DNA of 48,379 nt from Bacteriovoracaceae bacterium (GCA_023137315.1 JAGLPP010000063.1:1-48379); one strand, 5' to 3'. Shown: positions 1 to 9,824, counted from the first letter of the stretch. Notes: generated by a model not told the origin, from the letters alone. Numbers and translations: made by a program.

Positions 1-11
1 GGGCTTGAGTG

Positions 12-797
12 TTACAAGGTTCTCACCAAGCGGAAACCGACACTGTTGCTGCTGAACGACGGATTGCCGTGGCTACGATTAGCAGAACGCAAGTATTGTA
101 GCAGGCTGCTCCAACTACCGCCACGAAGAACACGGGCAAATCCGGAGGCTGGACCTGTTGGATCATTTCCACCGAGAGGAGATGTTGTATACGTGTCTTC
201 CACCCATTCCCATACGTTTCCATGTACATCATAGAGTCCGTATGGATTGGATTTTTTTAATCCTACTGGATGAGTTTCAGTATTAGAATTATTGCTATAC
301 CAACTGTAGTCTTTTGCACGAAACAAGGTATCACCAAAAGAGTAGGCTGAAGTTGTTCCGCCTCTTGCAGCATATTCCCATTCTGCTTCAGTTGGTAAGC
401 GATAAATGCAGGAATGAGCTGTTTGGTTTAATTTATTGATAAATTCTTTAATATCATTCCATGAAACGCTTTCAACTGGATTATTCGGACATAATTCTTG
501 TCCGCTAATACTGATGTGATTATCACAGTCAGATGCTCCTTTGAATTGAGATGGATTGTTTTTCATAACCATAAACCACTGCATTTGAGTGACTTCTGTG
601 CTCATTATCTCATAATTATAAGTAATCGTGACAAAACGTTGTTTTTCATTATCGTTTCTATCAGGTGCATTTTCAGGAGAACCCATCATAAATGAACCAC
701 CGTAAATTGGAACAAACTCAATATTTTCCCGTGCCACTCCAGATACGCTTTTGAGTAATAATGTAATGAGTATCGCCATTAATAATGTTTGTTTCAT
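12..797 (-). CDS. Exported SUMF1/FGE-fold protein lacking catalytic cysteines
   Basis: 261 aa with a short N-terminal signal peptide (hydrophobic residues about 4-20). The rest is one formylglycine-generating-enzyme (SUMF1) domain with the usual markers in order: GGSFMMGS, EVTQMQW, YRLPTEAEWEYAARGG, the GLYDVHGNVWEW block, RVLRGGSW and a terminal GFRLVR. True sulfatase-modifying enzymes carry a Cys pair just after the GGSW motif. Here that segment reads SSLLQYLRSANR with no Cys, so oxidation of a sulfatase cysteine is unlikely. The family also contains non-enzymatic and ligand-binding members in envelopes. A clear AAGGAG precedes the ATG. The gene is divergent from the phosphodiesterase-type lipoprotein gene. 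Fold assignment is firm, function is open. Confidence 0.9.
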   Translation of the reverse strand: MKQTLLMAILITLLLKSVSGVARENIEFVPIYGGSFMMGSPENAPDRNDNEKQRFVTITYNYEIMSTEVTQMQWFMVMKNNPSQFKGASDCDNHISISGQELCPNNPVESVSWNDIKEFINKLNQTAHSCIYRLPTEAEWEYAARGGTTSAYSFGDTLFRAKDYSWYSNNSNTETHPVGLKKSNPYGLYDVHGNVWEWVEDTYTTSPLGGNDPTGPASGFARVLRGGSWSSLLQYLRSANRSHGNPSFSSNSVGFRLVRTL

Positions 798-1063
798 AAA
801 TGATTCTCCTTTATCTTTGATTCAGATAACTTTTAATTTTAGATTGAGTTCGTATCAAAGCTAACAAGCTACGTCAAGACATTATAAAAGGTGAAACATT
901 TCATATTTCGCACACTTATGACATGTTTTGTGACAAAAATGGTAATGATTGAGTCTTGAAGTAGGATAATAGTACATGTTTTTATTCCATATCCTGGAAC
1001 CTTTGTCCGTTGTAAATTTAGTACTTTATTATGGTAGAATTACCCTATGCCACGGAGGGCCAT

Positions 1064-3856
1064 ATGAGAGGAATCACCAATTTTTTTATCCTAATACTGT
1101 TAATTGTAAATTTTTCATGCTCCAGGCAGGAAAAAGAGGAAAAACGTTCTCCATCAGGAATTGAAAACGATGAAAAACATGTCCATCTTATGCATATTGA
1201 TGGAGTCAGGCCGGATGTGTTTAAAAGGCTTCTTGAATCCGGACAATTGCCACACTTTTCATTTCTTGCGAGCAGGGGAAAAATATCGTTCAACGCCAGC
1301 ACGGTTGATAAGTCAGAGACAATGAAGGTTGTTCCATCATATCTGGCATCACGATTGGATACAAAAGTTGTTGGTTGGTGGCAATTTGAAAAAGATAAAT
1401 TCGCTTTTAGAAATTTCTGGCTTGATCCAATGGAAATTGTAAACTATGCGGTTGGACTCGAGTTTCCTGTTTACCCGACAATTTATGACTTTTTAAAGAT
1501 GAAAAACAAACGTATTGCCGCAGGATTTACATTACATCGCCGGGGTGTTCCATTCACAGATTACACAAGAGCATACTATGAGGGGATCATGGGGGTCATG
1601 AGTCACAAATATTATGACCAGGCACATGCAACCATGACAAATCTTCGTAATCTTTATGTTGAAAGTGCAAAAGATGCCACCAGTGAAATTCCAACATTTT
1701 CACATTCATTGCTTGCCGCTGCCGACGAATTTGGACACCTTCTTGGATTGACCGCAAACGGAATTTCTCCGAAAGGTGATGTTGTTGAATATTGCTTCAA
1801 AAGAAGGCCAAAGCGTAAACGAAAAAAGGATAATGTTGAAAGGGTGTTTCTGTTAATTGATGAAAACAGTGAAGGTGACAGCAAAAACGTGATTTTTCAA
1901 AACATGACATTTGATGACGGTCGAATCATTGAAAAACGAAAGGCCGGTCATTTTACAAGGATAAAATACCACAACCCGTCTAATGATGATGATCCGTGGG
2001 GAAAACTGGAGGCCGTAAAATTTTGTATAAATCTTCCTGTTATGGATTTTTATACATCACCTGCCTCAAATGGAAAAAACACCATTGGAAAAAAGACAAG
2101 ACATGTAGTTAATCAACACTACGTACTTGCGACTATTGTAAAGGATATAGAACTCGGACACCTGTTTAACACATTTAGGAATATCCATTTTGATTGTGAG
2201 GCCAATCTTTCACATTGTTACAAACCTGATTACGGAAAAGGTCTCAAGGATTATCTTAAATATGGAGGTGGAGCTTCCAGTCTGTTTGAAAGAACTCTTT
2301 TTCTTATAACAAGCGATCACGGTTTTGTTGACTCCAAATGGAAAACAGGCAAGTGCAAGGATAAGAAGGCCTGTCGCAAGGAAGGACGCAAGAAGGGTTC
2401 CATTAACATGAGTTTCATTTCAATGTTAAACAAGAAATTTGGTTTAAACACTCCTTCAAAAAAAGTTGAAATTAAAAAGGGAGAATTTATTGGAATTGAT
2501 GACGGCACACAACCAATGAATCTTGCTTTCCCGCATACGATAAAAGAATGGCAAAACAAGGATGATAATGACGGCATCGATGTAAGATCGTTAACACAAA
2601 ATGCCATGGTATGGTCAAATAATTTTTTCAATCGCATAAATAAAACAATTAAAACGGCCGTGGGACGAAAATATTGGTGGATGTTTTTTCTAAAAAAAAT
2701 GATTGTTTTTCCAAAGCTTGATTCAGCACTGGAGGAGTACAAGCCGCTCGCCTTGAATGTGATCTCCAAGCTATATCTGAGAAGTTTTCCGGATTATTTA
2801 AAGCAGGAACAAAAATATCTCGAATCAATATACAACAAACATATACGGTTTATTTATGGAGGCGGGGCCAGAAATAATGCGGAATTTTTTATTCCTCACA
2901 AAGACAAAAAAACAGGAAATTATGATTGGAGTAAGCGACCGACTCTTGACGAAATACTTTCGTATAAACCAACAATCAACTCGTCAAAAACAGTCGTTGA
3001 GACATTAAAGGATATCGATTCTGTTGGTTTGATATTTATTCGTGAAAACAACCCTCTCGTACGTAAAAATCCATATGGAAAAATGACAGTCAGGGTGTTC
3101 GACAGATTTGGCAATTATGGAACAATCAGCATACAAAAAGACTCGGAAACCAAGGAACTGATGTATGGTTACAACCCTTCATCAAAAGGTGATCCTCTTG
3201 GATATGACGAGCTTGAGAAAAATAAATGGCATTTTGGTACCTACGATGAATGGAATGATCGAAGTATCAAACATTCCCACTATTATAATAATGCCGTAGG
3301 GGGAATGGGTTCATATCTTTATTCAAAAAATCCGGCAATAGGGGACATCGTCGTAATGCACTCACAGGGGTGGAACTTTGGAAACAATTCTGCAGGCCAT
3401 GGTGGTATTCACAGCGGAGAAAAAAAGATTGTCATGATAGTATCCGGACCTGGAGCAGGCGTTGGAAAATTGATGTCGAGGGCCGTTTATAAAGCAAACG
3501 GGAAAGGGGTTGAAAAAACAGAATACGAAGTTCATCCTTCAATTCTCGATCTGGCACCCACCATTTTAAACTGGCTTGGATATGGGAAAAATGCCCTTAC
3601 AAAACTGTCTAGGACTGATGAATTCAGAGAGTATCTTGTTGAATGGAAGAAAAATCAACATTATGACATTATGTCAAACTTCCATCGTATGAAAGATATA
3701 CAGAGCCTTATCGAGTTTTCCGGACTTGGTGAAATAGATATCAAAAAATTTGGACCGGAATTAAGCCAGCTTTTTAAATTTATACAACTTCAAAATGTCT
3801 CATTACCTGATCCGTACATGAGTCACGAAGATGGAAATCAACTTATTCTGCAGTAA
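1064..3856 (+). CDS. Type I phosphodiesterase / alkaline phosphatase-superfamily lipoprotein
   Basis: About 930 aa. I place the start at the second in-frame ATG because GGAGGG lies just before it and the protein then begins with a lipoprotein-type signal ending in NFSC; an ATG 33 bases upstream has no such site. Alkaline-phosphatase-superfamily metal motifs are visible: HIDGVRPD near the N-terminus, ITSDHGF near residue 415 and GGIHSGE near residue 785, with a late DLAPTILNWLG stretch as in phosphodiesterase/nucleotide pyrophosphatase proteins. A basic insert (RRPKRKRKK) lies near residue 250. The family hydrolyses phosphate esters or transfers phospho-groups in the periplasm. At about 930 aa it is much longer than the usual 400-550 aa, and its substrate cannot be told from sequence. 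The nucleophile is probably the Thr in KSETMKVVPS. Confidence 0.82.
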   Translation: MRGITNFFILILLIVNFSCSRQEKEEKRSPSGIENDEKHVHLMHIDGVRPDVFKRLLESGQLPHFSFLASRGKISFNASTVDKSETMKVVPSYLASRLDTKVVGWWQFEKDKFAFRNFWLDPMEIVNYAVGLEFPVYPTIYDFLKMKNKRIAAGFTLHRRGVPFTDYTRAYYEGIMGVMSHKYYDQAHATMTNLRNLYVESAKDATSEIPTFSHSLLAAADEFGHLLGLTANGISPKGDVVEYCFKRRPKRKRKKDNVERVFLLIDENSEGDSKNVIFQNMTFDDGRIIEKRKAGHFTRIKYHNPSNDDDPWGKLEAVKFCINLPVMDFYTSPASNGKNTIGKKTRHVVNQHYVLATIVKDIELGHLFNTFRNIHFDCEANLSHCYKPDYGKGLKDYLKYGGGASSLFERTLFLITSDHGFVDSKWKTGKCKDKKACRKEGRKKGSINMSFISMLNKKFGLNTPSKKVEIKKGEFIGIDDGTQPMNLAFPHTIKEWQNKDDNDGIDVRSLTQNAMVWSNNFFNRINKTIKTAVGRKYWWMFFLKKMIVFPKLDSALEEYKPLALNVISKLYLRSFPDYLKQEQKYLESIYNKHIRFIYGGGARNNAEFFIPHKDKKTGNYDWSKRPTLDEILSYKPTINSSKTVVETLKDIDSVGLIFIRENNPLVRKNPYGKMTVRVFDRFGNYGTISIQKDSETKELMYGYNPSSKGDPLGYDELEKNKWHFGTYDEWNDRSIKHSHYYNNAVGGMGSYLYSKNPAIGDIVVMHSQGWNFGNNSAGHGGIHSGEKKIVMIVSGPGAGVGKLMSRAVYKANGKGVEKTEYEVHPSILDLAPTILNWLGYGKNALTKLSRTDEFREYLVEWKKNQHYDIMSNFHRMKDIQSLIEFSGLGEIDIKKFGPELSQLFKFIQLQNVSLPDPYMSHEDGNQLILQ

Positions 3857-3928
3857 ACCGTAGTCGAGCGTATTCACGAGTTATTATTTTGTTTGTGCGC
3901 TAATATGGGTGATATCGGGGGCGCATAA

Positions 3929-5113
3929 ATGAAAGGTAAGGCAATAAAAGACGGAATATACTGGGTGGGGGCAATTGATTGGAACATTAGAGATTTTCAT
4001 GGTTATAAAACCGCCAGAGGAACCAGTTATAATGCTTATCTGATAATGGATCAAAAAAAGGTTCTTGTTGATACAGTAAAGACCACTCACACAGAAGAGA
4101 TGCTGGATAGGATTAAAAGTATAATTGATCCGAAGGAAATTGATATTGTTATCTCAAACCATGTGGAAATGGATCACTCGGGAAGTTTGCCGGATATTAT
4201 GAAAATTGCTCCTGATGCCACGTTGATCACATCCACCAATGGTGAAAAAGGTCTGGCCGAGCACTATGACACTTCCAAATGGAATATCAAGGCAGTTAAA
4301 TCAGGAGAATCAATTAATATTGGTAAAAGAAATATCAATTTCGTTCATATTCCAATGCTTCATTGGCCTGACTCAATGGTTTGCTTTATTCCTGAAGAAA
4401 AACTACTTCTTCCCAACGATGCTTTTGGCCAGCATCTGGCATCGGAATATCTTTTTAATGATCAAAATCCCAACGATATAGTTATGGAGGAGGCCTCAAA
4501 ATATTATGCAAATATTGTCTACCCATTTGGAGTGCAGGTAAAAAAGGCCATTGATGCCCTTTCAAATCTTGACATTGATATGATTGCCCCAGGCCATGGA
4601 GTTCTCTGGAGGACGAATATATCAAATATTTTAAGGAAATACTCCTATTGGGCAAATCATGATAACTCAAACAAGGCCTTGATTATTTATGATTCAATGT
4701 GGGGATCAACTGAAATAATTGCAAATACAATAAAATCCTCTTTCGAGGAAAATGATATCCCTGTAGTGCAAAGAAGCTTAAAGACTTCTCACATCTCTGA
4801 TATTATGGCAGATATACTGGAATCAAAATATGTGGCCATTGGATCCCCAGTTTTAAATAACCAGGTTTTACCTTCAATCGCATCATTGCTTACCTATATG
4901 AAAGGACTAAAGCCAAAAAATAAAATTGGTTTTGCTTTTGGTTCCTATGGCTGGAATCCGGCAGGAATTAAAGAGATTGAGAGCGTAATGAGTGGTTTGA
5001 AATGGGATTTGCCGTTATCACAAATAGACACAAAGTATCGACCAGGAAAAGATGATTTGGTTGGGATAAAAGAAAATATAGATACAACAATCAAGAGTGT
5101 TGGCATTGATTAA
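3929..5113 (+). CDS. Flavodiiron protein (O2/NO reductase)
   Basis: 394 aa, typical of class A flavodiiron proteins. The N-terminal metallo-beta-lactamase half carries the diiron ligand set H78-x-E80-x-D82-H83, then LHWPD, PNDAFG and APGHG. The C-terminal flavodoxin half begins near residue 250 with IIYDSMWGSTE, the FMN phosphate loop, followed by GSPVLNNQ and AFGSYGW. These enzymes reduce O2 to water or NO to N2O in the cytoplasm using electrons from a rubredoxin or other carrier. No rubredoxin gene is adjacent. No NAD(P)H-reductase or rubredoxin extension is fused. It follows the phosphodiesterase gene by 72 bases. Its stop shares the bases TTAA with the stop of the convergent gene. Confidence 0.93.
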   Translation: MKGKAIKDGIYWVGAIDWNIRDFHGYKTARGTSYNAYLIMDQKKVLVDTVKTTHTEEMLDRIKSIIDPKEIDIVISNHVEMDHSGSLPDIMKIAPDATLITSTNGEKGLAEHYDTSKWNIKAVKSGESINIGKRNINFVHIPMLHWPDSMVCFIPEEKLLLPNDAFGQHLASEYLFNDQNPNDIVMEEASKYYANIVYPFGVQVKKAIDALSNLDIDMIAPGHGVLWRTNISNILRKYSYWANHDNSNKALIIYDSMWGSTEIIANTIKSSFEENDIPVVQRSLKTSHISDIMADILESKYVAIGSPVLNNQVLPSIASLLTYMKGLKPKNKIGFAFGSYGWNPAGIKEIESVMSGLKWDLPLSQIDTKYRPGKDDLVGIKENIDTTIKSVGID

Positions 5114-6474
5114 TCAAGGTAATCGTCCAGCAACTCTTCCAAATGAAATCCCTTGAATCCACCCTCTTTCTTAAGAATTTGCTCTATTTTTTTTACTTCA
5201 CGATCGGTGTATTTCTTGTTTTCCGGAAGTTGGCCCTTTTTTAGTCCGTAAAGATGTGCTTTTTCCACAGCGTCTTTTTCTTTTTGGGTGAGACTTCTGT
5301 ATAGATTTTCTTCTACATCGGTAATTCTATTTTTTACAGAATTTTCCATTGCCACCATTTGGTTTGATTTTGCAGCGGAGTAGGGAACAGGAACTTCTGT
5401 TTCGATTCTTCCATCGAATACCTTGATTTTTTTCTTGTTGAAGATTGCCATCAATTTTTTTGATGGAGGTGTTTTGGTGAATGTAAAACTTTCAATGGAA
5501 TCAAGATCAAGGCCTTTTCCTTCAGAACTTTTATATAGTTGTATTTCAATGTAGTTGAGATCCCTCAACAGATCTTCACTGTCTGCTGGAATTGTTGAAT
5601 CACTCCAGTGATAATTTGGGTTTGAAATATTTTTTCTTTTCATGAGAGGTTGGCCTCTAAGAGATTGACCATCCCACTGTTCAAGATAATGCTTCATTAA
5701 AACATTTTTGTAATCGGAATATGGAAGAAAAAGGGTATGCAGGTCGTCCATTTGATTTTGTACTACATCGTCAGAAACTCTGAAAACATATTCCAATGGG
5801 ATAGTGTTTGAATCATCAAGAAGATTCTCTATTTCACCTTTGTATGTGAATGAGTCTCCAAGCGTAAAGGTTGCGTTTGGCATAACGTTGTCTTTTTTTA
5901 AAGTCCAAATATCTTCACCATAGTCTTTTGGATGTAAAAAGCCTTTTTGTTTGTCGGTAAGACCTTTTTGAAAATGCATATAGGCATAGACTGGAAGTTC
6001 GTGCGGGGAAATATCATTATATTCATCAACCGATATACCAAGACGGTAGGTCTCATTAAGCTTTCTTATCCTTCTGTTTATTACTTCTGTATTTGTTGTT
6101 TTGGTTTCCCATGTGCTTTTGAATTGAAAACCAGGGCCGTTTGATTTTTCCGCATCCATGACAATTTTTCTCATGGATTCATTCTGTGCTATTGAAACAA
6201 CCGTGTTTTTTTTTGAAAAAAGTGTTTTGATTTGTTTTACCCTCTCCGGGGCGAACCCCCTCAGGGATGGTGGAGACAGTGTTTTTCTGTCCTTAAGACG
6301 TTTTGAAATTTTGGTGTATACCGAGGATGTTGTTTTGGTGTTGAGAAATTCCACGACAAGTTTATCACATGAGACCGTGGTTTTTATTGAGGACGGAATT
6401 CTGGTGATTACGGTTGTTTGATTCAATCGCCAAAAGATAATCAAGGCCAAAATGGAGAGAAGGACTAACTTCAT
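5110..6474 (-). CDS. Hypothetical exported or membrane-anchored protein
   Basis: 454 aa from the chosen ATG, which has AGAAGG close upstream and opens with a hydrophobic stretch (LVLLSILALIIFW) that should act as signal or anchor. The frame stays open for another 51 codons upstream, including an ATG at 6591 with AGGA before it and a second hydrophobic patch, so a longer two-segment form is possible. The remainder is hydrophilic and charged, ends in an acidic HLEELLDDYLD, and has one Cys near the N-terminus. No domain recognised. It is convergent with the flavodiiron gene and its stop codon overlaps that gene's stop. A role in the envelope is inference from the N-terminus only. Confidence 0.72.
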   Translation of the reverse strand: MKLVLLSILALIIFWRLNQTTVITRIPSSIKTTVSCDKLVVEFLNTKTTSSVYTKISKRLKDRKTLSPPSLRGFAPERVKQIKTLFSKKNTVVSIAQNESMRKIVMDAEKSNGPGFQFKSTWETKTTNTEVINRRIRKLNETYRLGISVDEYNDISPHELPVYAYMHFQKGLTDKQKGFLHPKDYGEDIWTLKKDNVMPNATFTLGDSFTYKGEIENLLDDSNTIPLEYVFRVSDDVVQNQMDDLHTLFLPYSDYKNVLMKHYLEQWDGQSLRGQPLMKRKNISNPNYHWSDSTIPADSEDLLRDLNYIEIQLYKSSEGKGLDLDSIESFTFTKTPPSKKLMAIFNKKKIKVFDGRIETEVPVPYSAAKSNQMVAMENSVKNRITDVEENLYRSLTQKEKDAVEKAHLYGLKKGQLPENKKYTDREVKKIEQILKKEGGFKGFHLEELLDDYLD

Positions 6475-6659
6475 ATCCTTCTTGTCGGAAAAAGAGATAA
6501 AAAAAATTAACATGATGTAACTGGTTGAAATTCCATCGGCTATGCGATTTCTGGTTTTGTACTTTTTGAATGCAAGTTTTACATGACGCATTGTAGACGG
6601 TCCTAAAACGTTGTATAAACTCGGCAACTGAAGAAATGATCAAGACTCAGGAGATTTTG

Positions 6660-7202
6660 ATGAAAATAGCACTATATTTTATTTTGTTGCTGGCATCCTT
6701 TAAGTTGGTGGCCGGTGAATGTGTGAACTTGAGTGGTGAGTACTATTTTTCCAGTATTGCTGAAAATTGTTCCATGGAAAAGGATAAGCCGGTATGGTTT
6801 TGTGATGTTTGTGGTTGTACCAGTTTTGTTCCGGAATCAAAGGTCATCATCAGTCAACATAACTGTGAAGAAATCACTATCAGCTATCGTGATCACTACT
6901 TCAATCAAGACAACAATACCGAAAACAGGGAAAAACATTATCGTGTTACTGGGCAGGATAGTCAGACTCATACCAAGGTGAAGTTAAGTGAACAATCTTT
7001 TTCCTATCTTCATGGAAAGAGAAAGGGTTTTGCCTTGGGTACTGAAAAGGCCGATGTAGGTTTCAAAATACGTCCGGATAGGGACGGTAATCTGCTAATT
7101 GAGTGGAACAATCATTATAAAGGGATTGGCCTTGGTAACCTGATTATTCCTTTAATCTTTAACTCAAAAAATAGCGGAACATGCACACTTGATAAAATTT
7201 AA
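6660..7202 (+). CDS. Hypothetical secreted protein, cysteine-containing
   Basis: 180 aa. The ATG at 6660 follows CAGGAGA at good spacing and starts a clean signal peptide ending LVAGE; the upstream in-frame ATG at 6636 would put eight polar residues before it and is less likely. The mature part has a Cys-rich opening (ECVNLSGEYYF, a CDVCGC cluster) and reads as beta-rich. Cys at several positions suggests disulfides in the periplasm. The CxVCGC cluster could bind metal but no family is recognised. It lies 60 bases before a secreted metallopeptidase on the same strand, so the two may be co-transcribed. Confidence 0.75.
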   Translation: MKIALYFILLLASFKLVAGECVNLSGEYYFSSIAENCSMEKDKPVWFCDVCGCTSFVPESKVIISQHNCEEITISYRDHYFNQDNNTENREKHYRVTGQDSQTHTKVKLSEQSFSYLHGKRKGFALGTEKADVGFKIRPDRDGNLLIEWNNHYKGIGLGNLIIPLIFNSKNSGTCTLDKI

Positions 7203-7262
7203 TAATTACAATCTTATCCGTGAGTTCGCTTACGAATAATACTTTTATTGGAGGCAAAAATA

Positions 7263-8063
7263 ATGAAAAAGATTCTGTTTATGTTTATTTTACTGTCTTT
7301 GGCCGCTCAGGTTATCGGTGCCAACAATAATGGACTTCAGTATTTGCCGGACAATGATCTTCGTTTCCCAGTACAGGGAGATAATAAATCCAGACTAAAA
7401 TCAAATTCCACCAAACAAGACTATCTCAATATGATGAAGCGCTTTAAGAAGATGTATGATGGTGAGTTTCGCCAGGCAGACAAGAAAGTGAAGTTTGTCG
7501 ATAAGTGGCGTGATGACAAGGTTAACGCCTATATCGAATTACGTTTCACTCGTACGGTTAAAGTCAGGGTTTTTGGTGGCCTTGCCAGACATCCTTTGCT
7601 GACAAGGGACGGCCTGGCCGGTGTTTTTTGTCATGAGATTGGCCATATTATTGGCGGTAAGCCGAGGCATTCCGGGCTTCTGTTGACTTGGGCCAGTGCC
7701 GAGGGGCAGTCTGACTATTTTGCCTCTTTGAGATGTATGAGGGAATATTTTCAGCATGATGATAATGAGTCAATTGTACAAAGATTGAATGTTGATCCTG
7801 AAGTGGAAAGACAGTGTAAGGATAATGCTCTCTGCAAACGGATTTCGATGGCCTCAAAGAGCATTATCGACATGATTGTGGATGTAGTTGAGGCAGAAGT
7901 TGTTCCTGAATTTGATACCCCTGATATGACAGTAGTGGAGGAGACAATTACTGGAGTTTATCCATCACTGCAGTGCCGTCTGGATACTTTTTTAAGCGGT
8001 GCCTTGGAAGCATCAAGACCTTCTTGTTGGTTCAAGGATGCTTTTCCAAAAAATAATTTCTGA
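7263..8063 (+). CDS. Secreted HEXXH zinc metallopeptidase-like protein
   Basis: 266 aa from ATG 7263, which has GGAGG 8 bases upstream; a TTG at 7248 is in frame but would precede that site. A signal peptide (ILFMFILLSLAAQVIGA) is followed by a short domain with H124-E-I-G-H128 and then E147 in SAEGQSDYFAS, the layout of a gluzincin with the third zinc ligand about 19 residues downstream. Cysteines occur near the active site and toward the C-terminus, consistent with periplasmic or secreted location. The family beyond 'HEXXH gluzincin' cannot be named. It follows a small Cys-rich secreted protein gene. Substrate unknown; envelope or prey protein processing would be speculation. Confidence 0.8.
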   Translation: MKKILFMFILLSLAAQVIGANNNGLQYLPDNDLRFPVQGDNKSRLKSNSTKQDYLNMMKRFKKMYDGEFRQADKKVKFVDKWRDDKVNAYIELRFTRTVKVRVFGGLARHPLLTRDGLAGVFCHEIGHIIGGKPRHSGLLLTWASAEGQSDYFASLRCMREYFQHDDNESIVQRLNVDPEVERQCKDNALCKRISMASKSIIDMIVDVVEAEVVPEFDTPDMTVVEETITGVYPSLQCRLDTFLSGALEASRPSCWFKDAFPKNNF

Positions 8064-8078
8064 ATATGAAATTTACTT

Positions 8079-9356
8079 TCAGCATACACCGTCGAAGTTC
8101 TCAATCATGGTCTTGAGTTTTTGTTCGACGGTACTGTAGGAAAAGAATTTTTTTGCGATATTGAAATTCTTTTCCGTGGTTTCACTTAACTTATCGGGGT
8201 TTCCAAGAAGGTTTTTGACAGATTCAACGACTTCTTCAGTTATGTGGCCATCCATGGCAACGACATCAAAACCCAGAGGTTCAATATCCTTTTTATATAC
8301 CGAGTAGCGGTTAACAAGGATTGGTTTTTTGAAGTAAATTGCCTCAACAAAGGCGTTTCCAAAGCCTTCATACAGCGACGGGTAGCATACAAAGTCTGCT
8401 TTGGGATACAGGTCCCAGAGCGTATAAATCTTTTTACCATCGGCCGTGATTTTTCTGGTTTTACCGACAAGATCGGGCCTTATTACAAGCTCAACCTTCA
8501 TCAATTTTGCATAATCAATAATCCTGTCGAGATATGACCTGCCTTCATCTTTTGACATGTGGGCAATGACGATCTTTATTTTTGGATTTTTCAGTCGGTG
8601 AACAAGTTCGATTGCATGTTCGATACCTTTTCTGGCAACAACTCTTGTGGGTTGTAAGAAGAATATATCGTCTTTTTCAAGTCCAAGGTCGGCCCTCAGA
8701 TCTTTCGTATAATCATCTTCCAGATCCATTTTATTGTGGAAGTCAAAAACATTTGGAACGATTGTAGCGGAAAGTCCCATACGATAACCCATCTGGTGTC
8801 GGGCCTCTGAATTAATTGTGACGTGTTGTATGCTTGGGAGTGACGGTGGAAATGCCATCTCTATATAGTCATTGATACAATTGATCATAAAGCGGTCTCG
8901 TTCCCAGGAAAAATCGTGATGGTGTGCTATGGTTGCAACACCAGTTTCGGCGATGAATTCCGTGATGGCGATACCAAGTGGAATGTTCATTGGAATACAC
9001 GATGCATTTTCTATAATAATCATGTCCAGATCGAATTTTTCATAAAATGTGTAGAGTGAGTTCTTGAGAAGTTTTTGTATCTGATGGATCTTGTCGCCAA
9101 GTTCCCTTGGTCTTTTATATGAATTGAATGATAGCTCCTGTATATTCTTGATGTCGGGATGTTCAAAAAATGCCTCTGGTTGAACCATTGTCTTATCCTC
9201 GGCCCAATCCGACTGTCCGGCGAAAAAGAAACACGAATATCCCATGCGTTCAAGAACATGCACCCATTTTTCCGTTTCCAGTGAAACCCCGTCGGTGCCT
9301 TGAAATCTTGTTGAAATAAAACCTACATTTTTGATCTGCTTTTGATTTGTTTTCAT
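8079..9356 (-). CDS. GT4-family glycosyltransferase (GT-B fold)
   Basis: 425 aa from the ATG at 9356; the frame continues upstream but without a good start. The N-terminal half has the donor-side pattern FISTRFQGTDGVSLE, as in retaining GT-B transferases. The C-terminal half has QPTRVVARKGIEHAIEL and the E-x7-E nucleotide-sugar motif in YEGFGNAFVEAIYF. These enzymes transfer a sugar from a nucleotide-sugar to a lipid or protein acceptor, or make glycosides such as trehalose or sucrose derivatives. The enzyme is cytoplasmic (no signal peptide). It stands alone between convergent and divergent neighbours, with no polysaccharide cluster around it, so the acceptor cannot be inferred. Confidence 0.87.
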   Translation of the reverse strand: MKTNQKQIKNVGFISTRFQGTDGVSLETEKWVHVLERMGYSCFFFAGQSDWAEDKTMVQPEAFFEHPDIKNIQELSFNSYKRPRELGDKIHQIQKLLKNSLYTFYEKFDLDMIIIENASCIPMNIPLGIAITEFIAETGVATIAHHHDFSWERDRFMINCINDYIEMAFPPSLPSIQHVTINSEARHQMGYRMGLSATIVPNVFDFHNKMDLEDDYTKDLRADLGLEKDDIFFLQPTRVVARKGIEHAIELVHRLKNPKIKIVIAHMSKDEGRSYLDRIIDYAKLMKVELVIRPDLVGKTRKITADGKKIYTLWDLYPKADFVCYPSLYEGFGNAFVEAIYFKKPILVNRYSVYKKDIEPLGFDVVAMDGHITEEVVESVKNLLGNPDKLSETTEKNFNIAKKFFSYSTVEQKLKTMIENFDGVC

Positions 9357-9463
9357 TGTCTGCCTGCTCCAAATTTGAATTTGCCTCTTCCGGCCGTCCG
9401 CTTCTTTACTCCATGAAAACTCGATATACAATTGAAGTCAAATATAATTTCAGGGGGAATATA

Positions 9464-9766
9464 ATGAAGCTTGTTGTAATAATTTCTTTTTTGTTGGTAT
9501 TAATTTCATGTTCATCTCAGACAACTCTGTCCAAGAAGGCAGAGGATGTACAACTTGTTCACGACAAAAGAAAGGTACAAGGATGTAGAGTTGTCGGAAG
9601 GGTTACTGGAAATGATGATACGGGAAGTGAAGAGGTGGCAATGATAGATTTGAGAAATAATACGGCAGATTTAAAGGCCGATACTGCACTTGTGAAAGAA
9701 ACAGTTCAAAATGGTTCCAAGTACAGGATTATCGCCATGGCCTATCGTTGTAATACTGATGATTAA
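9464..9766 (+). CDS. Small lipoprotein, DUF4156-like
   Basis: 100 aa. Start chosen at ATG 9464 after a strong AGGGGGA; it opens with a lipoprotein signal peptide whose lipobox is LISC. The mature part (CRVVGRVTGNDD, then LRNNTADLKADTALV and a final CNTDD) resembles the DUF4156 family of short outer-membrane lipoproteins: a Cys near the start, an alternating beta segment, an Asn/Ala helix and a late Cys. Function is unknown in that family. It is followed by a strong bidirectional terminator. Resemblance is from memory of the pattern; a profile search would settle it. Confidence 0.78.
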   Translation: MKLVVIISFLLVLISCSSQTTLSKKAEDVQLVHDKRKVQGCRVVGRVTGNDDTGSEEVAMIDLRNNTADLKADTALVKETVQNGSKYRIIAMAYRCNTDD

Positions 9767-9790
9767 ATCTTTTGGTGACAATTTTAAATA

Positions 9791-9824
9791 AAAAAAAGCC
9801 TTCCTGTTTGGGAAGGCTTTTTTT
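9791..9824. terminator. Bidirectional intrinsic terminator
   Basis: Perfect 14-bp stem: A-run plus GCCTTCC at 9791-9804, loop TGTTTG, then GGAAGGC plus T-run at 9811-9824. It sits between two convergent genes (lipoprotein on +, 73-aa protein on -) and has T-tracts in both directions. Confidence 0.93.

Noticed and set aside
2317-2769. 150-aa minus-strand ORF inside the phosphodiesterase-type gene
   Set aside because: Shadow of the plus-strand gene; no domain, no ribosome site, and the other strand has clear motifs.
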